64,000 nucleotides of DNA from Enoplolaimus lenunculus (lineage: Eukaryota; Nematoda; Enoplea; Enoplida; Thoracostomopsidae). The DNA is taken from NCBI GenBank assembly GCA_030248215.1, contig JASANG010000244.1, positions 1 to 64,000 of the forward strand. Direction: 5' to 3'. Position numbers and translations under genes: made by a program. Below the pieces are notes generated by a model. That model ran no database searches, had not been told where the DNA came from, and saw only the letters and a list, made by a program, of their open reading frames with translations. This document shows, in pieces, positions 23,801-33,462 of this stretch (positions are counted from its first letter, which is position 1; the number at the start of each line of letters is the position of its first letter).

Positions 23801-26800
23801 AATTGTACACTCAAATCTGAAATTATGGCAGCTTTAATGCTTGATGTATGCGCAAAGTCAATTGAAATGGCAAGAATAATAATTAAAAATAAGGTAAAAA
23901 ATATAACAGCGTATATATATTGATTAAAAACAAGAATTGCCCTCATTTGGATTGTATAACCATTTAGCACAACTACTACAGGGTAAACGATTTGGAAACA
24001 CTTCAGATGACAAGTATATACGTGCTGACTAATTTTCGAACCTACTGTAGCGATCTATCCATTTACGCTGACTAATTAGGGTAATAAACTTCTATTGATT
24101 CTACTCAAAATAGAGATATCATACCTTTGTTAGCATCACCAATATTCGGCTTACAAGAGTGCAAGTCCTGCTGTGGTGGTAGCTGTAATTCTTATTTGTA
24201 TCAAATCGCAAAAGTTAAAAACTCGTTTCAAAAATAGAAAACACTTTTTGCGTACCGAAAAAGCGGTTCATATTAATGCAAAATAGCGTGTTGGAATCGC
24301 TAGAAAGTGTTCATGTAACAGACTTTTTGTACACTAAAGCGATTGATTTCAGAGTGTCTCCACTTATAAAAACCTGATTTGAAAACTGCTGTTCGAAACG
24401 CGAAATGCGTTTAAAACGTACATCAGTGGACTACCTACCTCGATTCGTGGTAACTTGCACTGAAAAATGTATAAATTCAAATCAAATTCGCTTATTTTTA
24501 ACAATTATTAAATATTAAAGTCCGTTGTTTTTACTGACATTTCAGTTGTGATTCTTACTTATAAACGCGAAAATATTCTAATGAATCGAGTTGAAGCGTT
24601 GAATTTTTTGCCACATTTACACAAAGTAATTGTCATATGGAACAATGTTGAAGAGCCGCCAAAAAAGATGAATTGGCCACAAATCACTGCTCCTGTGGAA
24701 GTAAATTCTATTCATTTCAGTGTAAATTGAGTTATTTTAATTTTAAAACGCGTGTACTTCGTGAGTGTCAACGTTCTAAACTGCATGCCATCTCAAATTC
24801 TGTGTATTAAATTTTACACAACATAGCACGATTGCGTAAAAGCTGTTATCCGTTAAAAGTGGGCGGTCTCGGTTAAAAACCTATTCCGACATCTGACTAC
24901 CGAGACCGACCATGAAAAGTCTCGGTCTCGGTTAATTTTTGGTCATCGAAACAAAATCAATTAGTTATAATGCATTTTTCGTAGTTTTTTATCATAGTTT
25001 TTTTGCATTTTTCAGAATCAGCGCTCATAATTATTGTGTATATATCCATGAAAATTAATAGCTACAACGTTTACTTGGATCCTGGACAGAAGGCCGCCGG
25101 ACAAGTGGCGGCCGGACATATGGCTACCGAACAAAAGACATTACGGACAAAAGACCGCCTGAAAAAAGGTCTTCTGGACAAAAGACCGCCTGGACAAATG
25201 GACGCCTAGACAAAACCGCCTGGACAAGAGACCGTCGGGACAAAAAGGTCGCCTTGACGAAAAACTGTCCGAAGAAAAGGCCGTCTAGATAAAAGACCGC
25301 CTAGGCAAAAGGCCGCCTGGGCAAAAGACCGAACGGACAAAAGGCTACCTGGATAAAAGGCTGCATGGCCGTCTGCGGCTGGATAAAATGCCGCCAGGGC
25401 AAAACATCGTCCGGACTAAAACCGCCTGGACAAAAAAATGAATTTTGCTTTAATCCGTTATGTATGCCTTAAAAATAAATAATGGTGAATAGCAGTTGAA
25501 TTATGGTACGGCTCTCTAACAAAGACTCGCTAATGGATGCAGAGGGATTGGAATAAACAATATAAACCCTGTAATTTCATAGTGAGCATTTTTTTTGTTT
25601 TTATTGTTCTTTATTTATTGTTTAAAACAAAATATAAACATGCAGGTTGTTGTTTTTACCTTTTTGAGCTTTTACAAACCCTCCATCCCCTAAAAATCAC
25701 CAAAAGCCATTTTGTAATTCAAATATGCAAGAAATCATAAATCGAAAATGAACTCCCACAAAATCAAAACTAACAACTGCTTTGCAACTAAACAATGTAA
25801 GTACAAAAAATTCTCATGGCGTAAAAATATATGCTTGTTGGGTATATCAATCAGGGTAGCACCAAAAAATTGATTTGACTGAATTCGAATTCATTGCCAA
25901 TTTGCCAAATACGAATGCATTTTGCAAATCTCGCATATATCAATAAGTTGTTTCAGAATAGCAACTTAATAAAATTTGAATGTTTGTTTTCTACCTGCAA
26001 AAAATAACATTTATCATTCCAGCAAATCTACGTTTTTTGCAAACTCAATTATTTCGTGCATGACCTCAGTTCTAAGATTTGTAATCTGAAACAAAAAATA
26101 TTGATTTACATATAACAAGTTATTTAAATGTTTTTTGTTTACAAATGAAAAATATATTGCCGACCATTGTTGGATTCGGCTTTTGGACTCGGTTTTTTCA
26201 CAACCAACCGAATTCGAACCGCTATTTTTTTGCCGAATTCGAAGCCGAACTGTTGTAGCCAGTCTGAATTATATGCATCGTGGGAACAAGCATCACCTGA
26301 GCATTAAATATTTCAATTGAAGGTATAAGGTATTTTGCACAGATGTTTTGTCCACACTTTGGATGTTTTTTACCGGACGTTCTTTTGTCTGGACGGCCTT
26401 TTGTCCAGACAGTCTTTTGTCTGGGCGACCTCTTGTCTAGCAGGTCTTTCTCCGAACGGCTTTTTGACCATGTGGCCTTTTGTCCCGGCGGTTTTTGTTC
26501 GGACTGTCTTTTGTTCGGACGGTCCTTTGCCCACGCGACCTTTTGTCCAGGCGGTCTTTTGTCCAGACAGCTTTGTCCGGACGGCCTTTTGTCCAGGCGA
26601 CCTTTCTGGCCGAACCATTTTTTGTCTAGGCGGCCATCTGTCCGGTGGCCACTTGTCTGGCGGTCTTCTGACCGGTCACCCGCTTTTACATTGATCTCTT
26701 GAAAAAATTTAAAATCATTACAAAAGACGACTGTAAATTTTCAAATTTTGATACATATCTGCATAAAGTAACAAAAAGTATCGCTCCCCCACCAGCATAT

Positions 26801-29800
26801 GCTGTATTCGCTACTTTTTGAGCACACCCCTCGGTTTTCTTATTATTTTTGCAGATAATTATAGCCAAACAAAACAGTTTAAATAATCGATTTTTGCCAT
26901 ACGACGCAATTGAAACTGAAGCCGTATTTTCGCTTGATGATGACGTAGAGCTTGGACACGACGAAATTGTGTTCGCATTTCGGTGAGTGCGTTCTCTGAA
27001 TGCCAGTGTTTTACAATCGGAACTAAATTTACTAAATATCAGGGTTTCATATACGAAATAAGAGTTAAATCTCAATCTGAACGACCCATGTTGATTTTAA
27101 GGCCATGTCGTTTTCTTTTGGGATTGCAAAAGAGTTGGTTTACATTTTAGACTACATTTTGTGATTACACTTGCGTTTAGGCTTAGGTTTAATATAAGAA
27201 AAAACCAGCAGAAACTCTGATTTGTTCACCTTAGTGCGTCTTATCGTACAATTGATCCTAAGCGAGCATAGCCAAACTGCTATCACAAAAATGGCAAATT
27301 GGTCCAGATTAACTCGCAACTTTTGTCAATAACACCAGTTTGGCTTACAACATACATTCAGCGTGTCCATCTCCAAACGCCAGTCATGGCTACGACCATG
27401 GTGTAGCACGAGTATCCTTAAAAATTAGCAGATAAAATAAAAATAATAACAGATGTCATGTCTTCAGTGTTTGGAGGCAATCGAGAGATCAAATAGTTGG
27501 TGTCCCGAATCGACTACATATTTGGCACCGCGATACTCGAACGTGGGGTTATTATTCTTATTACAGTTGTGAAGTGTCAATGGTGCTTACGGGTGCTGCA
27601 TTCTTGCATAAGGTAAAACAGGACGGTATCATTAAAAGTGTACCCGTACACAGTAATTTGTTCTTGTACACTTCCCTACCGAGCTTAGGCTTGCCTCATG
27701 TTTAGCTTTAGGTTTAGGAAAAGCTTTTTGTCTATACCTAAGCTTAAACCTTGTCTAAGACGTTGTCTACATGTAAGCTTGAATATAAAGTCTACGCCTT
27801 TACCTTAAATGTGATGAAAAGTGTACATACCCCAGTAGTTTTCTCTTTAGCCAAAAGTCGCCGTGGAAGGCCTTGTACAGTTCCCGGTTCAAGTAGTACT
27901 TTCTTGTGGGACAACGAAGTTCGTACCACATTGAAAATTGAACCAAGTCTGAGTTTATACTACGTAGGTACTAAGCATTGTCGAAGGGTCAGTTTTAGGC
28001 TTCGCTTGCGTAAGCCTTATCTGTAACCTAAGCCTGTGGAAGAAAGTGTACAATAGCTGGCGAGTGTGTGATGCTCTTTTTGCATTTTTCTTTATGTAGG
28101 CTTAATACACAATAAAGGTCGACCCCGCGGTGGAGAAAAGAATTCAGATTTAAAATAAGATTTTGACCAATTTTAAATTTCGGGAAATTATATAAAAAAA
28201 TTTGTATGCGTATTCACGAAGGCATTGCAGTAACACTCAACCAGTTTGCGAATTAAGAAAAAATTATTAATCAGTTTGCAAACTCACTAACTTATATTAC
28301 ACTATATTGCAATTTAAAAACTGTAGCAATGAAAGAAGTAATTAACCAATTAAGATTATACGTTTTACACATTTTCCATTGAAAGTATCGTTGAGGTTTT
28401 CATCTGGTAAATTTATCAAAATTTTTAAGAATTTAGTTTGCAAACTGAAATAAATTATCTAATAAATTCATTAATTAGTCGGAATGGGTGGAAATTTTCC
28501 ATCATCGGGTCGTTTCTTATTATGGATTCTGCATTATACTGCTTGGATTGTTTTTCATTTCGCTTACAGCTTCGCTTTCATTATGATATTCTTAATATCA
28601 ACAGGGGGTCCAGTGAATTGACAAGGTCGGCTCTTACCGCTAAGTATGTTGATATATGCGTGGAAGTATTAATTTCGGCATAAACGGTTAAACGTATTCT
28701 ATATTGAGACCTCACCGGCATTTCTAGTTTTTTATTTGCAAAAAAGAAACAATCTACGGAATGTCAACTGCACAAGAGCGAGACAAAGCGACGTTCAAAA
28801 ATATATATTTGTGGTTTAAAATGTTTCAGTTCTATTTCTATCAGTATTCATACCACATGCCGGCAGCGATCAGAAATTATGTTGACGAAAAGAAAAACTG
28901 TGAAGATATTGCGATGAACTTTCTTGTCTCTCATTTAACGAAAAAACCTCCGATTAAAGTGAGTTCAAGCGATGTGATTGGTTTCTTATTAGCGGCGACT
29001 CTGTAATTGGAGTACGGCGTCATCCATTAGTGGATACAGATGAGGGGGGATGGGGTTTCCCCCTCAGAAAATGTTTTAGTAAAAATTACAATTGTTCCCC
29101 TCAGAAATTTCTTTGTGATATAATGATAAGGTTCCTACCTTACAATTATTTCCTTCGTAAAAATTTCTTGGGGATAAAGTGATAAGCCTACATCACAATT
29201 CTTCACTGCCCATGGCATTGGTAGCATATAGTAATTGCGTTTCATAAAATTTGCCTCAACGCACTTCTCCCTGTCAGAAAATTGTGAAACCGCCCCAGGC
29301 GCGGTTCAATACCGTCAGGCAATTTATGAATTATTTTGCTCTGCCTACTGGCGCCGTACGGGAATTCGCGAATTACGTCGTTCGGTGCCGCCAACATCGG
29401 ACGATGAGGAACGGCACCGAAAGGAATTAAAACGAGTCAAAAAATATAATACCATTCTTCTACTTGCCGCGGATACAATGCATTTTAACCGACCGCAACT
29501 TAATAGTCTTATAGTGAAATCCGAAATTTCAGGAAAATTTGTACACTTTTACGATTTTTGAAGGATTTTCGTTATAAGCCAAATTAATATTGCTAAGCGT
29601 TCTTTTAATTGTAAGCTTCGGTTTACGGATCCCATATTGCGTGCATACTAATTCCTAATTGCCTGTATGAGTTAATAAGTCATAACTGTACTTAACAAGC
29701 AGCCCCTGAAAGGGTCAGAGAGTTGGGTGCGTATATTTCCTGTAAAATTGGTTTAACCATATAAATGATTATGAAACATGAGGTGGATAGTAGTATGTAA

Positions 29801-31470
29801 TCTGAACCGGAAAGGCCATTCGCATCCCTCTCAATTACGGGCCCATCTCCCAAACACGGACTCGCACATCAACCAGTTCAAACAAAAATTAACGCAGTTT
29901 CGAAATGCGCTGGCATGTGGCTGGTTTCGCTCAGGCTCATTGCTATCAAAAAAACTTCTCGCTCCCCAAACTTTTAAAAATACTTAAATATGGGGAAGCC
30001 CACACTCCTTCCTGCCTCTGCTCTGCATATAGCTGTAGTTCTTCTATACGCGGAAGATATAATTGTGAAAATCAGAAATCTAACAGTTTTGATTTACTAC
30101 CGAAACAGCTTAGTTTGCAAGCCAAAATTCAGATCATACGATTGCACAATCGTAAAAACTGAAAAGTCCACATTTATTGACTTAGCACATAAATATAAAA
30201 AAGTCGTGAACTGAAAAACATAGCCTCTTGCTCGAATTATAAACCCTAAGTAGGTATAGAACCCCCGATGCATGACCCATAACTCAGACAACCCGCTAAC
30301 CCACTGAGCCACAGCGGCCGCTAAAAATATTAAATTACTGTCTTGTTTTAACAGGCCCATGTTACTATAAATGCCGTCCCAATTTCCCGGGACAGAAAGA
30401 TACCCGGAGTGCACACTTATGCACTAATGTTTTTTTATGCACAGGCAGATATTTACGTAATATTGTCCCATTTGTCCCATCTGTCCCAAATGTCCCATCT
30501 GTCCCATCTGTCCATCTGTCCCAACTGTCCCATCTGCCGATCTGTCCCAACTGACCCATCTGTCCTAACTGTTCCATTTGTCCCGACTGTCCCATCTGTC
30601 ACAACTGTCCTATCTTCCAGTTTGTCCCAACTGTCCCATCTGCCTCAACAGTCCCATCTGTCCCAAGTGTCCCATCTGTTCCAAGTGTCCCGACTGTCCC
30701 ATCTGTCTCAACTGTCCCATCTGTCCCAAGTGTCTCATCTGTCCCAAGTGTCCCAACTGTCCCATCTGCCCCGTTTGTCCCAACTGTTCCATCTGTCCCA
30801 ACTGTACCATTTGTCCTAAGTGTCCCAACTGTCCTAAGTGTCCCAAGTGCCCCATCTGTCCATCTGTCCCAACTATCCCATCTGTCCATCTGCCCAACTG
30901 TCCCATCTGTCCCAACTGTCCCAACTGCCCCATCTGTCCCATCTGTCCCAACTGTCCCATCTGTCCCATCCGTCCCACTGTCTCATCTGTCCCAACTTGC
31001 GTCCACCAGTGGATGCAAATCCAACAATATTTGAGCTACGTATAAAAGGACGGCGCAATATCGAATACTGCAAGAAACCGCACGTGCAAAACAAACGAGA
31101 TGCGAAACACAATGTTTGTATCGTAGCCCTATAAAAATATTGCGTTTTGAAAATTTTAAGGAACGCTTGATGCCGCAGCAGCATTTTGCTGTAGATCTGG
31201 TTAATTTATAGTATTTTATAATATAAATTTCGTTTAAAGGTATCAGCACGATTTTATTTCTTTTGTGGCCGATGCAAACAAGTGTTGTCGCGGTCGCAAT
31301 TTCATTATCACCAACGCGATATTTGCGTTGAATATTTTACAAAAGTATACGGCTACAATCCATTGCTCATGTCACAGTTTCGTGCTTCATCCGTTTTATT
31401 GCGCAAGCAACGTGGACCAATGAAACCATCTGATCCAAGTAGATTCCAAATGTGCTATAAGCGAGTGTAA
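17831..31470 (+). CDS. EXTL3: Exostosin-like glycosyltransferase, EXTL3 type (12 exons)
   Basis: Exons placed by hand: 17831-18062, 19139-19407, 20518-20619, 21067-21982, 22243-22464, 22749-23108, 23464-23565, 24546-24700, 26855-26982, 27468-27612, 28830-28958 and 31240-31470. All have GT-AG borders and compatible phases, and the sum is 2991 nt (996 residues; human EXTL3 has 919). The protein has a type II membrane anchor in exon 1 ([15 protein letters not shown]), a GT47-like exostosin domain (CFDFSQC to RYRIVLPG) and a C-terminal GT64 domain with the metal-binding DDD in [13 protein letters not shown], plus [13 protein letters not shown] and [17 protein letters not shown]3 proteins act in the Golgi and add N-acetylglucosamine to start heparan-sulfate chains. 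The start of exon 2 and the initiator ATG are the least certain points. Confidence 0.93.
18191..18351. mobile_element. hAT-type MITE with perfect 8-bp target duplication
   Basis: Left end GGCCAATGTTAAAAGAACAT and right end (reverse complement) GGCCCATGTAAAGATCATGG form inverted repeats that continue into GGGCGGAAC / GGGTGGAAC. AAACATTA is duplicated exactly at 18183-18190 and 18352-18359. The 161-bp interior carries a short run of CCTAAG/GCCTAAG units. It lies in intron 1 of the EXTL3-like gene. Confidence 0.85.
19063..19130 (+). repeat. tRNA-like module next to EXTL3-like exon 2
   Basis: It has an A-box-like TAGCGGAGTGGTGATGG and a B-box GAGTTCGAATCCTAG at tRNA spacing. The T stem is poorly paired, so it looks like a SINE head or relic. 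It ends about eight bases before the proposed acceptor of exon 2, so part of that acceptor region may derive from the repeat. Confidence 0.45.
19464..19628. mobile_element. 165-bp hAT-type MITE, exact 8-bp duplication
   Basis: The ends CGGGCCCGTAGCCA and (reverse complement) CAGGCCCGCAGCCA are inverted repeats. CAAATACA occurs exactly on both sides (19456-19463 and 19629-19636). A partial relative lies near 15713. Located in intron 2 of the EXTL3-like gene. Confidence 0.85.
20060..20262. mobile_element. Hairpin-forming MITE of near-perfect inverted repeats
   Basis: The two halves are reverse complements: GGGGAGTCAA, then CTCTCGGAAACAGGC, then CTGACT, then GAGTCAAATTTGACTCC at the centre. The outer edges GCATTGTATAACATGGGG and (reverse complement) GCACTGTAAAAAATGGGG also match. 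Only a few central bases are unpaired. It lies in intron 2 of the EXTL3-like gene. Confidence 0.8.
25076..26688. mobile_element. Foldback-like element with long tandem-repeat inverted ends
   Basis: Two arrays of degenerate 16-bp units (core GACAAAAGACCGCCTG) lie in opposite orientation at 25076-25437 and 26340-26688, around about 900 bp of AT-rich DNA. The outermost bases align in register when one array is reverse-complemented (GACAGAAGGCCGCCGGACAA against GTCAGAAGACCGCCAGACAA), so these are true terminal inverted repeats. Foldback elements of flies are built in the same way. No transposase frame is visible. It sits in intron 8 of the EXTL3-like gene (24701-26854). Confidence 0.7.
29235..29561 (+). 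CDS. Unassigned coding-like frame in the last EXTL3-like intron
   Basis: I do not recognise this protein. A plausible acceptor (CTTCTCCCTGTCAG, near 29277) precedes a frame reading [17 protein letters not shown], then [20 protein letters not shown] and an Asn/Leu-rich end, stopping at 29561. Its GC content and charged, helix-like composition are unlike the surrounding AT-rich intron. It may be an alternative terminal exon of the host gene, an exon of a nested gene, or a relic of a transposon protein. There is no evidence for a function. Confidence 0.3.
   Translation: MRFIKFASTHFSLSENCETAPGAVQYRQAIYELFCSAYWRRTGIRELRRSVPPTSDDEERHRKELKRVKKYNTILLLAADTMHFNRPQLNSLIVKSEISGKFVHFYDF
30240..30322 (-). 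repeat. tRNA-derived SINE head
   Basis: On the minus strand, GGCCGCTGTGGCTCAGTGG carries a good A box and GGGGGTTCTATACC a good B box, with tRNA-like spacing and an AT-rich tail. It lies in the last intron of the EXTL3-like gene. Confidence 0.6.
30463..30998. repeat. 9-bp minisatellite (CTGTCCCAT/A), about 60 units
   Basis: Units are ATCTGTCCC, AACTGTCCC or AAGTGTCCC with few indels, so the array stays open in several frames on both strands. One plus frame reads Cys-Pro-X over and over; minus frames read [10 protein letters not shown]. These are repeat artefacts unless expression is shown. Located in the last intron of the EXTL3-like gene. Confidence 0.93.
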
Positions 31471-33462
31471 ATCTCAACGGCACACCGCAGTCAGCAAATG
31501 CTAAATAAAGAAGGCAAGAACATTACAAAATGGTGGCAAAAAATTTTGCTAACATAGAATTCTTTTAATGCTGTTTGAAAAAAATCCGAACTGGGTAAAC
31601 GAAGATAGTGCGAATATTGTCTCGGCTCCTATAGTTGTGGAGCTGCCCAACGATTGCGTAATGAAAATAAAGTTTTGATTTAGTAACAATCGTGGATTAT
31701 ATATCCCTACTTTCGATGCGGATTTCAAAATTACTGGTGGCGCATCATCGAATTGATGCAATGCAATCTCAATAAACATTAAATTAATATATTGCTTTCT
31801 GGTTGGCTAACATTGCAGGGTGGAATTTTTTAAATTTATCTTATCTGGGGCTAAATACACAAAACAAGGTTCATTGGCATGGTGGATGCGAAAATTCAAG
31901 ACACGTGTTGGTAACCAGAACTATACGAGTGACAATATTGTTACTAGAAATTTTGACATCATTTCGGCAGTATATAAGCTATGCCCTAATTGCTGATAGG
32001 TCTTGTAACTATGGAACATACGCATGGTGAGGTTCAAAATTCAGCACATTGTTTGAGTGTGATTTTGGCTACTTCTGCACCAATTTTGACACATGCAATT
32101 ACAGATGTTCATCAGTTTGAACACCTATTGCTAACTGATAATAAATGCTATTCGCACTTGAGAATATGGGCCCTAGTAATACCCCAGTTGGCAAATGTGG
32201 CGTCCGAAACGTCCGGACAACCACAACAACTCTAGTGGAAAGCAAACAGAATCTGATTTAATAAACAAATATTTGTTGCAATATGGTTTATTGAGCATTT
32301 CTTTTTGTTCCAATTGTTTTTTATGTTGTCTTGAACAACTGGTGTTTAAGCCGGTCCAGTTGCGAATTAGAACAAATACTTATGTTCAAGGTACGACATA
32401 TATATGAGATGTTTTCATGACCTCAAGTCATGTTATATATAAATTATGAGAATTTCGTTAATTATTGATTGTTTAGCAAGTCTCCGTTCCCGAAACGTTT
32501 TTAAAGAAAACTAGTCAACGTTGTTCGTGTTTGCAACCTAGATAGATATATTTCTTCCAAAAATTTTACTCCTGCCTGATAACTGCGTTATAGTTTTCCT
32601 TCCGTTTGATTTGACTTTGCAAAGCTATAGTTTTTTCTATATGATGCGTTATTTCATTTCAAAGTGTATATATGTTGTGATTTGCATACAACAGCTATAC
32701 GCTGCTCAACATATGTATGTGGGGCGCTCCAGCTTTAATAATATAGATTTATCTTCTGCGAAACCCTAGGTACGATTTTTGTGGTTTTAACTATTGCAAG
32801 AAACAGGAATTCTGAACAGTGAATTAAAAACAATGGTATTAATTACTACATATTCTATTAAAATTTAAAAGATGATTCTATGAGACAAGTAAAAAGTAAC
32901 GTTCAGTCTTTTTGACAATAACAAAAGTTATAAGAGTTCATGATTTACAAAACGACTATTTGAAGCATTCATGCTTAAATGCAAGGATACCCTTGGGTTC
33001 ATGAAATGAAGCGGCTTGTTCTCTCTCTGGAAATGACTGCCGACAGGCCGGTAAACAGTCTCTGAATCAATGGCCCATGTTATTTTAAGGGGCGTCCAGG
33101 TTTCTGGTGGGTCCATACAACTGTATGTTTAGATTCTAGATTACATTTTTTTGCTTAGGCTTAGGCTTAGGCTTAGGAATACGCTTAATCTACTGTTATG
33201 CCCCTTAAAGTAACATTGGCCGTTTCAATTATAACCCATAAGTATAAACAGTTGCGCTTCGCCATCGAATTCGTCGTTCTTTGCGTGAAATAAAGCTTTC
33301 AAAATTGTTGTAATGTATTAATCACACGCCAGATGGCTAAATTTTTGTGTCTGTCAACAAGGCCTGAAGCACTTCGAGCCAGACTATATACAATCACAGA
33401 CCGGCATTTTCCCAGCAGCGTGCTAAATCTTTGAAGCCGTCTTCAGTATTGCACTTACAGCA
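31471..33462. other. Intergenic stretch after the EXTL3-like gene
   Basis: An AATAAAG near 31503 could be the polyadenylation signal of the EXTL3-like gene. A MITE lies at 33072-33221. The short frames here are not recognised, and the rest is AT-rich without other visible structure. Confidence 0.6.
33072..33221. mobile_element. hAT-type MITE with four TTAGGC-like units
   Basis: Ends GGCCCATGTTATTTTAAGGG and (reverse complement) GGCCAATGTTACTTTAAGGG are inverted repeats. Flanking 8-mers GAATCAAT and GTTTCAAT match at six of eight bases. The interior holds four consecutive CTTAGG units. Same family as 18191-18351. Confidence 0.7.

Noticed and set aside
26335-26702. Two long frames and an antisense frame in the 26.4-kb array
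   Set aside because: They read through the 16-bp tandem units of the foldback-like element, with no independent protein signal.
30409-31184. Overlapping frames on both strands encoding Cys-Pro-X, Ser-His-Leu and Gly-Thr-Asp chains
   Set aside because: They are frame readings of the 9-bp minisatellite. The unit length is a multiple of three, so all frames stay open without selection.
33150-33180. Telomere-like TTAGGC run
   Set aside because: Only about four units, inside a MITE with its own ends and target duplication; not a chromosome end or a clear interstitial telomere.
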